Of a stretch of 64,000 bases of DNA, positions 11,721 to 22,740 are shown piece by piece. The DNA is taken from assembly GCA_022457155.1 (NCBI GenBank), contig JAJGOT010000432.1:310001-374000 (forward strand), in the 5' to 3' direction. The DNA is from Cladopsammia gracilis (taxonomy: Eukaryota > Cnidaria > Anthozoa > Scleractinia > Dendrophylliidae). Made by a program: the position numbers and the translations under genes. The notes beneath the pieces were generated by a model. It did not search any database and was not told the origin of the DNA. It saw only the letters and a list, made by a program, of their open reading frames with translations. Position 1 is the stretch's first letter; every line of letters starts with the position of its first letter.

Positions 11721-11850
11721 ATTCTTTCCCAGAGTCTTGATATGTTTGAGCAGAAGATTTTGTGAAGACGACGCTATTGATATTACCGACATGTTTGAGG
11801 TTTAAAACTGAATGCAAGGCTGATCGGACAGCTATAAAGGGTATTTTATT

Positions 11851-11892
11851 GCCCAATATTTCGGTTAGGCAAAACTAACCTTCATCAGGGGC
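11851..11892 (-). ncRNA. Hammerhead ribozyme motif of the PLE
   Basis: Read on the minus strand: GCCC (stem I, 11892-11889), CTGATGA (11888-11882), a stem II of GGTTAG with CTAACC around a short loop, GAAA (11862-11859), TATT, then GGGC (11854-11851) closing stem I. The conserved CUGANGA and GAAA boxes are exact. The two-base gap between GAAA and UH (a minimal stem III) is characteristic of PLE hammerheads, which are reported to act as dimers. One extra A follows CTGATGA. Cleavage activity is not shown by sequence. Confidence 0.65.
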
Positions 11893-12027
11893 TACAAAGA
11901 GCTAAGTAAAAATGGAATAAAACGGTTACAAGATATAAAATGATTCAAATGAAAGATTAAATATGATTGGTTAACAAAAATAAACAGTAGAAACGTTTAC
12001 AAAAGCTACTATAAAAATAGAAATATA

Positions 12028-13339
12028 TTAAGTTTCATCGCGTCTGTTCATCCCATAGGGTTCAAGAGTCTTGCCCTTGGAAATTAAAAATGCTTCTCTG
12101 GCCTTACGAATGGCGTCTCTGTCAGAGTTAATGAGTTCAAGGGGAATGAGTTCTATGTCGTTTATTGAATGGCCAGGAAGAGTAAAGTGATCTGAAACGG
12201 CGGTAGGCTGATGAATGTGATGTTGGTTAATGGCTTTTTCAATTGCGCGTCTGTGTTCGCCAAATCTGTCGCTGAGATGTCGTTTAGTCTCTCCTATGTA
12301 TTGTACTTTGCATCTCCAGCACTGTATCATGTATACGAGATTCGTAGATGAGCAAGAGATGTGGTGTCGTATTCGTTGTTGTTCGTTTGTAGAGAAAAAG
12401 GTGTAAAACGTGGTTCCCTCTGAGATAAAAGGACACGTTTTGCACCTATTTCTGTTACAGCGGAAAGCTCCTGGTGTTTGGGGGGGTGGTCTGCGGTGTT
12501 TGGCTCTGACTAAAATGTCACGGAGGTTGTTGCATCGGCGGTACGATATGAGAGGAGGAGAAGGGAATGCTTCTTTGCATCGTTGTGAGGAACGAAGAAT
12601 GTTCAGATTGTTGAAAATGGTTCGACGTATGTTCGGAAGGGCTGGATTAAATGTTACTACAAATGGGATTCTGTTAGACTCTTTTCTCTTAGATGTTTCG
12701 AGGGCTTCGCTGCGGGGAATCAGACGTACTTTCTCTATTTCTTCTTTAATAAAACGGTGTTTATATCCTCTCTTGATTAAATGGGATGTGAGTGCGTTCG
12801 AACGTGTGTTAAAGTACTCATCCGTAGAACAAATTCTTCTCAATCGTAAGGCCATGCTAAACGGGATGGATTGTTTGGTGTGAGAGGGGTGGCAGGATGA
12901 TTTAAGGAGATACTGATGCTTGTCTGTAGGCTTAACATAAAGGTCAGTTTCCAGTCTGCCGTTGATGAGCATTACGTTAACATCAAGGAAGGGGATTTCG
13001 TTGTAGGAGAAGGAACTGGTAAATTTGATTGTAGGATGTAGGTTGTTTAAGTATGTGATAAAATCATTTAATTTTTCTTCTCCATGCGTCCATAGAAGAA
13101 AGATGTCGTCGATGTAACGCCACCAGATAAGGGGAGAATGCGAAGCACCCGCTAGGGCGTGTTCCTCAAATTTTCCCATGAAGAGATTGGCGTAGGAGGG
13201 AGCCATTTTCGTGCCCATCGCTGTTCCATTAATTTGTCGGTAGTTTTGTCCATTGAAAGTAAACGTGTTATTGGTGAGGATCATGCGGATGAGATCACAG
13301 AGTCTGGTTGTCTGAATAATGGGATTGATTTGAGGTTGG
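12028..13339 (-). pseudogene. PLE reverse transcriptase / GIY-YIG endonuclease, N-terminally truncated
   Basis: An open minus-strand frame of at least 418 codons ending at 12028. From the first Met: QINGTAMGTKMAPSYANL (RT), WRYIDDIFLLW (the YxDD catalytic motif), then PFLDVNV and the thumb region. Next comes a long linker with a cysteine motif (CNRNRCKTC), followed by LVYMIQCWRCKVQYIGET with RFGEHRRAI, the GIY-YIG endonuclease core (here VYM and YIG). Family function: target-primed reverse transcription at a nicked site. The N-terminal RT motifs are absent, so it is non-autonomous, but the remaining frame has no stops, which suggests a recent insertion. Confidence 0.9.
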
Positions 13340-13520
13340 CGGGCCTAGTTTGGTGATGGGAAGGCGCTTTCCAACTGCAAAAGATAACAGTTCGGAACAT
13401 CTTTTTGTATGCCATTCGTTTGCTTTTCGCTCAACTCCTATTTCGATTTATTTGTATTGGCAGTGAACTGCGGCGAGGATGAAGAAAGTCGATTTGAATT
13501 AAACGCCGAGAAAGATTTGG

Positions 13521-14045
13521 TTGAGGTTACCGTCCAGTCTGTACCCAAAAACACCAAAGAAAAATGAGAGATGTGTTGTAAGAATTGTCAAGACTTATAT
13601 TGAGCGATGTCCTGAAGGATCTCTAGATAAAGGTTTTTACTTGAAGCCATTGCGAAAGTACAAAAGTAACAATGCTTGGTTTTCTGTTGTCCCTTTGGGT
13701 CATAATAAACTCAATTCCATAATTAAAATGGTGATGGCTGAAGCTGGAATTAAGGGATATTTCACTAATCACTCTTTGCGAGCAACAGCGGTTTCGAGAT
13801 TGTCTCAAGAAGGTGTAAACGACAAATTGATTCGGGGTGTTACTGGGCATCGATCGGAAGCTCTTCAAAGTTACAAACGGGAAACAAATGAACAACTAGT
13901 TAAAGTTTCAAAAATAGTGCAAGGCCAGTCCAGTGAAACCACAACCAGAGAAAATGTTGCTGCTACGCAGATTCCAAATGCTTCGGGGTCAATTACTTTG
14001 AATATTTCAGGTGGAAATTGTAATATTACCATTAACAATAGCTAA
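13521..14045 (+). pseudogene. Crypton-type tyrosine recombinase, C-terminal half
   Basis: A 174-codon frame. Core: TNHSLRATAVSRL (the HxxR motif), then VTGHRSEALQSYKR (GH followed 8 residues later by the Tyr nucleophile). This arrangement matches the Crypton/KIAA1958-type (DUF3504) recombinase domain, including a preceding KMVMAEAGIKGYF helix. The first catalytic Arg and N-terminal DNA-binding part are not in this frame; they were probably upstream of the nested PLE. A Ser/Thr/Asn-rich tail follows. The frame start at 13521 is only the first Met and probably not the original start. Confidence 0.75.
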
Positions 14046-14337
14046 AAAAAGTTTGTAATTGCTAAGTTATAATTGAAAAATGCAAGAACTTTTGTAAACT
14101 AAGTGACAGAAATAATAAAGGCTCTTCAATTGTGGTTGTCCTAAAAATTATTGTGGTCAACTAAGTAGAATTGAGCAGATCATTATTGCGATCAGGTCAT
14201 TATTTTCAATAATGACCTCCCCGTTCCGGATCACTGACCACAATAATGACCTGCTTGGTTCTAAAACAATGAGAAGAATCATATTATTGAAAATAAGAAC
14301 CTATTCAAAACAATGAAAAGGTGCATTAAAATTTTTG

Positions 14338-14470
14338 AATCATACACCCAAAATATGCCACAACGACGGCTGCGAACAAAGTGGTTGTATAAAAATGATA
14401 TCTTTTCCTAAATGATAACAACTGATGATATAAAATTACTTTTAATGTTTTTGTTTATTCTTGCCGGTAA
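14338..14470. repeat. Third partial copy of the 10.5-11.1 kb repeat
   Basis: CACCCAAAATATGCCA...GATGGCTGC/GACGGCTGC and ACTGATGATATA words match 10810-10960. It sits on the opposite side of the Crypton-like element from the other copies. Confidence 0.65.
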
Positions 14471-15240
14471 ATCATAATTAGTATACACTGAAACTCGGAA
14501 TAGCAAGCGCTATTCACCTCCCAGCAATTTGCGCGCGAAAATTGTAATCATTGACAGGAATAAATGAGTTAAAAAGCATCATTTTCGTTATATTATCTCA
14601 CTGTTTCAGTATATACTAATCGTGGCTCAGTAAATATCCACCACAACCCATCTCCACTTCGGTGAATAGTGGTTAACTATTTTTTAAAGTGCACCTAACC
14701 CCCAATTTTTTTCTTTTAATCAACTTAATGTACGTTGAAAAATCGAATAGTGAAATATTTCTTGTTTTAACGTCGCGTTAGTGAGTTATAGAGATTTGAA
14801 TTTACAAAATGCTAATTTACGGGGGCGCAATGGACAAGCATTCAATCCAGGGGGGAAGGAGCAATTCTCCTATTTGGTTCATGCTACAGTAAACGGGTTA
14901 AGCTCCGGCTGAGTGGGTCAACTATGGCTCGTATACGGCTTTGAAAAACTTGACGCAAAACAAGCTACTGTCTGAAAACAATAAACCTGTGGCTAACCTA
15001 ACGTTTCAGTCTGTACGAAAAAACAAAACTGTGTAAACAGTACTGTATTGTGGTACAGTAACTGCTTTTTATGCTGTAAGGTGGTTTTTACTTTTCAGTC
15101 TGTGAAGTATAACCCGGTTCAAACCTAAAAGCTCCTCAGTAGTACTGTTTATTATGCGTACCAAGGTGATTTGAGTCTTTATATGAAATCGTGAACTGTG
15201 ACCCGGTATTTTAATGTTTAAAGCTAAAAAAGGAATTATA
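14471..15240. other. No gene recognised
   Basis: AT-rich, with inverted words AGTATACACTGAAACT (14480) and TTTCAGTATATACTAA (14604) bounding about 130 bases that could be a small MITE. No reading frame of note. Confidence 0.4.
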
Positions 15241-15480
15241 TAGGTTTGTAATGAATAAAGATTTAGAAAAACAATTTATGATAAAAATAAGCGAAAAGAA
15301 ACGACGTTTCGAAGTCGTCCTGGCTACATTTTCAAGTCAAATGGTCGCTGTTCAAGTGCATGGTGTTAATTTGTACTACTGTATTCAAAGGGTCAAAACT
15401 TGTTATAGAATTCATAATTAGGTCAAAGGCGACAATGATTGAACTTACAGGTACTAAAGGATGTTAAATAAATACTTAAG
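15241..15480 (-). repeat. PLE-like terminal remnant
   Basis: On the minus strand the sequence reads TTGAAAATGTAGCCAGGACGACTTCGAAACGTCG at 15342-15309, ending in the same CGAAACGTCG as the PLE ends at 54.3 and 56.1 kb. The CUGANGA box is degenerate, so this is at best a dead hammerhead. From 15481 to 16095 I see nothing specific apart from a (GT)-rich patch at 15670-15690. Confidence 0.45.
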
Positions 15481-16100
15481 CACGAATTGAAAATCTTTCA
15501 TTTATCTACGAACAGCGAGTCAACAGCATCAACGGACCTCTGGTCTTTAAATGGTAACACGATCCGGACTGACTTAATTTGTTTTGCGTCAGCCTTAGTT
15601 GGATTTTGGTTATTCCGCCCAATTTTTCTATTGCTATTCTATTTCTATTCAGTACTATGTTTCTATATTTGTGTGTGTGTCTGTGTCTTTGCCTGTTTGT
15701 GTGCCCGACCTGAACATGTATTATGCTAAAGGTTATTTCGGGTAGCCAGTTCCCTATTTTTAACCCGTGAATATACGCGCATGCGTAATGAACGGGTTAT
15801 CGGTAACGGCGACTGATATGCAAATGAGTCACTCACTCGCTCACTCCTTCCATCAGCTGTAAACTTAGTGACATAATGCTTTGTTACGAATGCGTTTTGT
15901 AACAAGAACAGCGTGAATCCAGCGATAACAATAACTAAATTGGTGTAAACGAATATAAACAACAATAAGCTTAAAGATGTTTCGCATTTGGAGTCTTTAA
16001 TGCAACGTTAAAATCGATCTAAAAGGAATTTTCAACCGAGACACGCGTTTTGATGGTTATCTACTGTCAAGTAATAAAATTTATCCCACTTCACGTGAGT

Positions 16101-16190
16101 GGTCGGGGTGGTCGAGTGGTGTAAAGCGTGGACTTACAGCCGAAAGCCCCAGGTTCGATTCTCACTCGGGCCGTTAATTTTTTTTTTTCG
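16101..16190 (+). mobile_element. tRNA-like SINE head with pol III-type terminator
   Basis: TGGTCGAGTGGTGTAAAGCG resembles an internal A box and GGTTCGATTCT a B box, spaced as in tRNA. A run of T starting at about 16177 follows directly, as an RNA polymerase III terminator would. The acceptor arm does not pair well, so I read it as a tRNA-derived SINE rather than a working tRNA gene. Confidence 0.5.
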
Positions 16191-16375
16191 TTTTTTTTTT
16201 CTTTCTTCTTCGGACTGAACATTATGAAAGTGATGTACTGTATTTTTATTCTTTACGTTTGTCAAAAATCCTTACGTTTAATTTTAAAAAAAATATTGAA
16301 CCGTGACAGAGTGAAACCATAAGCTTTATACCGCATTGCGTTTAAACACGTTACGCATTTCAAATTCACGGGTTG

Positions 16376-16467
16376 GCTCTAAGGAGCCTTTGATTCTTAA
16401 TCAAAATTGTAAATATGTATTGTAGGCTCTGGGGTAAAATAAAGATTGTTGTTGTTGTTGTTGTTTC
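16376..16467 (+). mobile_element. 3' end of a non-LTR retroelement
   Basis: TTGTAAATATGTATTGTAGGC... AAATAAAGATTGTTGTTGTTG: an AATAAA signal followed by a (GTT)n tail, the usual 3' end of L2/CR1-type or related LINE/SINE copies. No coding part is preserved. Confidence 0.5.
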
Positions 16468-16799
16468 TTTTGTACCTTGTGAAATTCTCTTCAAAGCTAA
16501 TAAAATATTATGACTGTATTATGTCACAAATTACTGAGCCAAGACAGTAATAAAATAGGAACTGTTTAAAAGCATTGTAAAGTTTACATGCAGTTGTGTT
16601 TAATATACCTGATCAAAAGTAAAAGAGAATAAACTACTTTGAGTTGCTAAGACGTAAAAACTAATAAGCATCACCCATCAGGCTGCTCAATTAAAAATAA
16701 ACGAAAGAAAATATACGGAATCCACTTCACACAATATTTCGATGCCAACAGACGCGAGGTGTTCTTGTTCCGAGAACCACGATAAATAAATAAATTAAT

Positions 16800-17165
16800 T
16801 AATTAATTGATATTCGGGCTATATTGAACACAACAGGAAGGCACAATTTAAGCAGGATGATCTGGTAGAATAAACCTACGAACCATCTCGATCAGAATCT
16901 CGAAGACTGGCAAAAAAAAATCCAAACGATGTTGCATAAGGCTGGAAGATGGCTCGACTATATACAGACCAAAGCAGTTTCACTTTATTCGTCCATTTTG
17001 AAAAAACTGAAGCCAAAATTAAGTTAAGTACTATTTCCTTTTGTCAACTGAGTTTTTAAAATTGAGCAAAATATTTCCTTTCTTTTCCTCGATTGTCTGC
17101 ATTTCCTTTTCCTTTTGCTCAACTATATTGAGTACAACAGGAAAGCGCAATTCAAACATGGGCCG
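16800..17165 (-). repeat. Two inverted copies of the dispersed 10.6-kb repeat word
   Basis: 16808-16860 and 17085-17160 contain the reverse complement of the GCGCTTTCCTGTTGTGCTCAATATA...GAAAAGGAAATG sequence seen at 10607 and 10998. Non-coding. A short TTAAT run precedes the first at 16790-16808. Confidence 0.65.
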
Positions 17166-17540
17166 AATGAATCAAGGGGAAATATATTGACTTTAAACAG
17201 TTCTGAGATCGAACGATCTAAGAATTTCACAAGAAATATAAAATTTGACAAGTCCACTTAAAATTATATTTCTTTTGACCTTTCTGTTTACAACAATAAT
17301 GAAATGTATTAACTGAATACATTTGAAAAACGTATGGAAAATTCTAACTAACTGATTACATAGTGATTCGCGGTTGACAATTGAAAAAACGGAGGGCCAA
17401 CGGATACGGAAATTACGTTTATCCTGATGATTCGTGGCCAATTAATTTCAGATAAAAGTTCTTATTATGAGTTAAGTTTGCAGAGCACTCAGGCCAATAT
17501 AACTTAAGGCCATAAAGTCGCGCCGTTTGGAGATCTTTGA

Positions 17541-17577
17541 CCATTCTGTCGCAGTTGATCTCTTAACCCTCGGTGAA
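17541..17577 (+). promoter_or_regulatory. Conserved leader of gene A
   Basis: CATTCTGTCGCAGTTG lies 22 bases upstream of the gene A ATG and recurs at the same kind of distance (35696-35711) upstream of the gene B ATG. It is likely shared 5' UTR or core-promoter sequence kept since the duplication. A CCAAT and an AT-rich TATA-like word occur at about 17490-17500, too weak to call. Confidence 0.5.
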
Positions 17578-20500
17578 ATGGAGATGCAGTTTGCAGTCCT
17601 AGTTATCTTGGCATGTCTTCCATGCTCACTTGCGTTCCCGATTGGAGGTAAAGTATTGTATTTTATGATCGTTTGTACATGAGAAGACAGAATAGTTTAC
17701 ACATCTAAATCAGACTAACTATTCCCTCTTTGAAAGACGAGCTATGTTTTGATTGGTTTCTATCTGCATCAGTTACCAAGTATCTTTGTATAGGTGAGGT
17801 TTGAGCCTCGAGTACCTGATTGAAAAACCGAGGTAAAAACCAAACAAACAAACAAACAAACAAGCGCAGAGCGACAACGTACTAATTTTTCCAAGCGTTC
17901 GTTTTGCAACATGGGGAAAATTTATCTGTGATTTTTGGAAAGTACATCGCAGAAGTCCGAAACTCGAAGGATGATTTCCTTTTCTCTTACATTTTCTACT
18001 GTAAAGCATAACTGGAAAGTCGTAGTCTGTTATGGCTAAAAGAGACATAAAAATTGAAATTCGGTTGTATAAAGCTTTGTTTTAGGTGTCCCTTGCTATT
18101 TTATCCTTAAATTTCTCTTCACTACTCTGAAATGAGACCACAGAAATATGATTATATTTGCTTTTGTTAATCAAAAAGGAAGTGGAATTTGCGTGGACCA
18201 CCCTAACGGTAACTACACAGATCCAAACAACTGTCATGGTTACATTGAGTGCAAAAATGGCTTTGAGCAGAAAAGGACTTGTGCCAATCCGTTTCTGGTT
18301 TTTGACGAGAAAAGGAATCTATGTGATGATCCACGCGTTGTTCCATGCATCTGGACCAACGTCACTGACGATACCCTGGACAAAAGAAGTTATTACGGAG
18401 GTAAGAGTACAATAACAGAGTTTTTGTTTATAAAACTTCACTAATATCGTTGTCGACCTTTCGTCAGTAATTAGAATAGGCCGTTTGTTGTCCAACTGCG
18501 ACTTAAATAAATATGCACACTGTCCAGCTATGAAGCGAAAAGAACGCACATTTTAAAGTGCTCCTACGAGGAAAATATTTGTTTTCTTTTTCGACTTTTT
18601 TTTCTTTAATTTATTAAATGGATTCATAATAACACGAAATTTCGAATCGAACGATATAAGCTTGCCGAGACTGTCGAAACCCCGTCCGCCAAACTCAATC
18701 CTGTGATTATTCTAGAAATTGATCTCACTTGGAGTATCTTCTTGCTTAATTGCAAAAAAACATATTCGCTTCCAAGCAGGCCCTAGAACCACCAAAATAA
18801 AAAGGCCTTGTCTATCAGTCTTTTTACACAATGAAACAGCCACTGTGAAGCAGTCTTTTTTGTGCTTATTATACGACGTCATCCGCCAATCGTGTTAGCC
18901 ATATATTTGAATCAAGTAATGGCGGCAAGCCGAAGCTACACTTAACGTTTGAATTACTGGTGTTACTTTGTTGAGCGTGTTACTTGGTGAACGTGTTACT
19001 TGGTGTATGTTGCACCTTGGTGCAAATATATCTTGAATCCAAGATGGCGGATACTGCCTGATGAGGCTGAGTTTTATCGGTTTTTTTACGAACACATACG
19101 TATATTTTTACGAACAGATATATTTTTTAATATTGTGCGTTAGAAGAGTACAGGACGGAGTATATCCAAAAACTACAGAAATGTGATAAGACAAACTTTA
19201 TAAATGCAGGGGTGTGTGCAGTGCTAACTAACAAAAGATAAAATAACATAATGTTCAAAGAAGCAGGACTGGGTATTCACTGCCGACTTAAAGCACTCCG
19301 TCGATTGTTATTTTATAATCAATAAAATTAATTCGGTGTTGACTGTGTGAAAATGTTGCAAACCTATTTAAGTTCCTTAGCTTTTTGCGATGATATGTTT
19401 ACGATTATTTTAAGCTTAATGGTTCTGATAGTTTATCGCAACATGCTTAAATTTAATAAACCTACACCATATGGCTTTTAAAAAAATCGACAGAATACAT
19501 AAAATTCAACACAGCAAAATCAGATAATTATGTTTGTAAAGAGTTTGATTCAGAATTGAAAGACAAAATGATTAGGCACGCGGCGGAACAGAGCAAAAAG
19601 CACTCTGAAAGAACTACAACGAAATCAAGGCAGTCATTCTTACAAAAAATATTGAATACAATTGGACATAAATAAACTCTCAGCTCTTACAAGGTCTTCT
19701 CTGATTTGCTGAGAAAACAATAGAACAAACAACACACAACAATGGACCCTAGTCCTGAAAACAATAGAGCTGCGAGTATTCCCAGGAAGTCAGGTTGCCA
19801 AGTTTAAACGAGTTAATTGCATACAGCATAAGCTGTCCTCTCGTCAATTAACAACGGATTTTGAGTGCATGCGCAGAGAGTGTCTGTTTCAGTTTATAAA
19901 TTATTTCTCCAATGACTTCGCAAAAACTTGTCATAACAGCCCGCGGTGCGAACAGATACAAACTTGCTAGTTTTAGCTCTACAAACAGTGAGATCTTTGG
20001 GTTCTGATCCGCTTCAATATTAGAAATATTTCTGTTCAAGAACGCATGAAGCCCATTTTAAGAAAATTGTGCTCGTTCGTTTTCTCTAGATCGAGTTAGC
20101 GGTTTGTCATGAACTTTGAATCGGTTTCATTTAACTCCACGAAGGAAACCTGCCGCACATGGCAACATTTTTTGCAGCAACATACATTTTTTTAACGATT
20201 GTTAAATGAATTAGTGAATACTAATTTTAGTGAGTACTTGTTTAAGCGATTTTTTAACCAACTTCAATAGTAACCTTCATGTACTTAATATACAGACAAG
20301 AGAAGTCAAGTAATACAAAGCTTTATATTGGTGTTGTTATTGTTGTTTCAGGAAGCATTACTGTAACTTTGGATGAATTTTCCGGTAATTCGGAACCAGA
20401 GTGGCAGATTTTGTCGAGTAACCCAAAGTACAGGGAAATCGAGCAGCTCCTGGGCGCAGCGAGAAGAGATGGCTTCGTTTTTCGTCCACAAGACATGCCT

Positions 20501-21550
20501 GCGAGGCTTGGCTTCAAGGGGTTCGTCGTAGAAGACACCACAAAACTGTCGCAGAAAGAACTAATTGTTGGTCCGAATACGGTGCGACTGCAACTGCTAT
20601 TGCTGCAGACCATGCCGGCAGGTTTGCTACCCAGTCAGATTCGCCAGCATATTGAGAACGAGATTCGTTCAGGAAAAGTAACAGCAGACGTTGATGGAAA
20701 GATAGCAAAACGGTATTCACCCCAGTATGCACCATACTATTGGAATCTTTATAAGGATAAAAACAACTGCTACAACTACGCAACCACCAAACTAACGAAT
20801 ACCTTTGCGCAGCCCGGCAGAGGGAGTGGGAGACAATATGCCCAGATAAATGGCCCTGAAGTGCGAGATGCTGCACAACGTGATGGTTTGTTCCAGATAT
20901 TCAACGTGCCTGCTAACCAACTCCCTATAGTACCTCAAGGTCCTCATCAAGGGTACTGGTCTGTAGTGGCCCTTGTTGTAAGCCCAGGTTTGTAGAAATC
21001 GACATAATTATGCTTCAGGAGAGAGCTGTATGGCGTTGTCTGGGGAGGGAAAGGGGGGACGGTTTCTTTTAACTCAATACTCCCTAAAAGAGCCCTTCCC
21101 TCTCTCTTTCTCTAAGGCAGACAGCAAGAATTAGATCCGAGAGTGTGTGCTTGAAGACTGATTAGCTTTATGAGCTATACTTAAATTTGAGTATAAATAA
21201 GGTTTGTATAAGGTGTGGTAATAAGGTATTTATGTTTGTATGTTTGTATGTATGTGTCTGACTAAGGAGAGCTGTTTACTGTATATCCCCCATTGTGCAT
21301 ACACCTGTAGCTTAGGATTTGTCCATGTATAAGCCGTTGATTTGTTTTGCATCTTCTCCTAGGCGTTGATTATCACTGGTACCGTTTGGATGACACCGGA
21401 TACTGGTCTCACAAAGTTGGCCCATCACCCGTTACAGACAGGGATAACTCGGGAAATACTATCCGGGATCCCAGATACGCTGACCGAGGCATATATAATG
21501 AATTTGTTTGTTTCATGTATGTTAATGCTTTAACAGCCAAAATTGCATGA
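17578..21550 (+). CDS. Gene A: secreted protein with chitin-binding domain and NNCYNYA/HWYR domain
   Basis: Four exons: 17578-17647, 18179-18400, 20352-20987, 21363-21550, all GT/AG with phase 1 junctions, giving 371 aa. Residues 1-19 are a signal peptide (VLVILACLP, cleavage likely after SLA). Exon 2 (residues 24-97) has six cysteines (28, 42, 48, 58, 72, 80) spaced as in a peritrophin-A/CBM14 chitin-binding domain. Exons 3-4 hold a conserved domain: DEFSGNSEPEWQI, ARLGFKGFVVED, NNCYNYA (Cys237), TNTFAQPGRGSG, HWYR (His314) and WSHK (His326). I recall bacterial proteins with the same NNCYNYA...WSHKPG pattern, not verified here. Cys plus His suggests a papain-like-fold hydrolase, which is inference. 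Likely extracellular and able to bind chitin or mucus glycans. No convincing polyA signal was fixed. Confidence 0.88.
18179..18400 (+). CDS. Gene A exon 2: peritrophin-type chitin-binding domain
   Basis: A 222-base exon with phase 1 at both ends, so it can be gained, lost or skipped without a frameshift. It encodes GICVDHPNGNYTDP with following YIECKNG and C...C...C spacing of a CBM14 domain. No counterpart is visible between exons 1 and 2 of gene B (35802-36886). Confidence 0.85.
18401..20351. other. Gene A intron 2
   Basis: A 1951-base intron without recognisable coding sequence. At 18895-19060 there is a loose inverted pair (ATATTTGAATCAAGTAATGGCGG against CCAAGATGGCGG/ATATATCTTGAATCC) that looks like a decayed MITE. 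Nothing else specific. Confidence 0.6.
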
Positions 21551-22078
21551 GCATCAATCTGTGTTTACCTTTAACACGAAAATTTGATTTTATGAACTGA
21601 GTTGATATAGTTAATTGGCCACCAAAAACAGATCCAAGAGCTGAGGTTTCGAGCGCTGGTTTTTCGCTCTGAAAATTATCCCGCATGAGCCTCGACTGCG
21701 AGCTAGTTCCAGTTCAAAACCGCGAATACAAATATTGTCTTTTCCCATGTTATTCTGCAGAATGCCACCAAATATACAGCTATAATCTTGAACCTCTTTT
21801 TTTTTGTTTCTTATCTTGTTAACTTCAAAAAAACGTATGTAGTAATAAAAGATGGAGTAAAAAATTAAAAAAAATCTCTTTACGCTGGCCAATTATCAAC
21901 TCAGCTGATAAAACTAAATGTTTATGTTTCACTCCCCTATCCACGCAGCACCACAGTTTTTTATAAACTAACCACGTTATTCATTTTATGTATACAGCTA
22001 CATTCTAACACAGCAAGATATTGCGGTCCAGCTTATCTTGCTCAATGCGTGTGTCCGTCACAACATGGCAGACTTTAA

Positions 22079-22455
22079 AGGTGCTGTGACATCTATTTTA
22101 GAATCACTTTGAAAAGCCAAAAAACATATTTGTTTCAATGGAAACCTTTAAATAATGGTCCAGTTTTGTTAACAAATACTCTACCAGTGCACAGAAACTG
22201 GTATTCGTTATCTTTGGCTGCAGATGGCCAGGATGGAAATCGATTGCAATTACTTGAATACATTGGCCAATTTTTTCAAGTTTCTCCCAAGGTGGAAAAA
22301 TTACAAATAATTAAATACCGATTTGGTTTGTTCTTTCTTGAAGAAATCATTTGATATTATTTTATTGGTGCTATTTAAGTTTGAGCAAAGATATATTGTC
22401 AACTATTTGGTGTATTTTGACCAAAACACAGCAAAATCTGAGTGAAAATGCCCCT
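22079..22455. mobile_element. 377-bp MITE with TTAA target duplication
   Basis: TTAA flanks (22075-22078, 22456-22459) and short inverted ends AGGTGC.../...GCCCCT. Interior non-coding. The 21551-22070 stretch between gene A and this element is AT-rich; a loose TTGATATAGTTAATTGGCC / GGCCAATTATCAACTCAG inverted pair at 21602-21905 suggests another old MITE. Confidence 0.65.
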
Positions 22456-22740
22456 TTAAAGTAATGCTAAAGAGCCGTTGGCCTTAACAACACGAGACGC
22501 CATAAATCTTTTTCCCATGTGAATCCAGAATGACTTGTGGTCTTGGAATGTACAAAGTAGCTGTATCTGTAATCGACAGAATCATGATCGTACAATTCGT
22601 AATCAACATGATTACTAGTCATAATAAAATAGACAAAAAACAACTATTAACATTTAGCTTTGTAATTGCGGGGAGTGTAACTGCTAACTTTGTAATTGGA
22701 ATTGCCAAATAAAAATGTAAACTCTCAGCTTACGTTTTGT

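Larger units (their letters stand above)
11820..13350 (-). mobile_element. 5'-truncated Penelope-like retroelement, nested
   Basis: A minus-strand PLE with the 3' half of its reverse transcriptase, a GIY-YIG endonuclease and a 3' non-coding region holding a hammerhead ribozyme motif. The 5' part of the RT gene is missing; the frame upstream of its first Met opens only to a TAG at about 13340. 5' truncation is normal for target-primed insertion. It interrupts the Crypton-like element, so it is the younger insertion. Confidence 0.85.
11370..14332 (+). mobile_element. Crypton-like tyrosine-recombinase element carrying a nested PLE
   Basis: The left end (TTAATGCACCTTTCCATTG and following TTTTAGAAC) is mirrored at 14253-14330 (GTTCTAAAACAATG ... 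AATGAAAAGGTGCATTAA). Between these lie an N-terminal open frame on the plus strand (11599-11720), the inserted PLE (about 11820-13350) and the recombinase C-terminal half (13521-14045). Coordinates of the ends are approximate. Crypton-type elements mobilise through a tyrosine recombinase; this copy is broken by the PLE and cannot be autonomous as read. Confidence 0.55.

Noticed and set aside
12410..12883. 157-codon plus-strand frame
   Set aside because: It is antisense to the PLE reverse transcriptase/endonuclease frame, which has clear motifs.
16101..16175. Functional tRNA gene
   Set aside because: A and B boxes are present, but the acceptor and T stems pair poorly; better explained as a SINE head.
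20323..20876. Minus-strand frames opposite gene A exon 3 (and 37112-37455 opposite gene B)
   Set aside because: Shadows of a well-supported spliced gene; not conserved as proteins between the paralogs.
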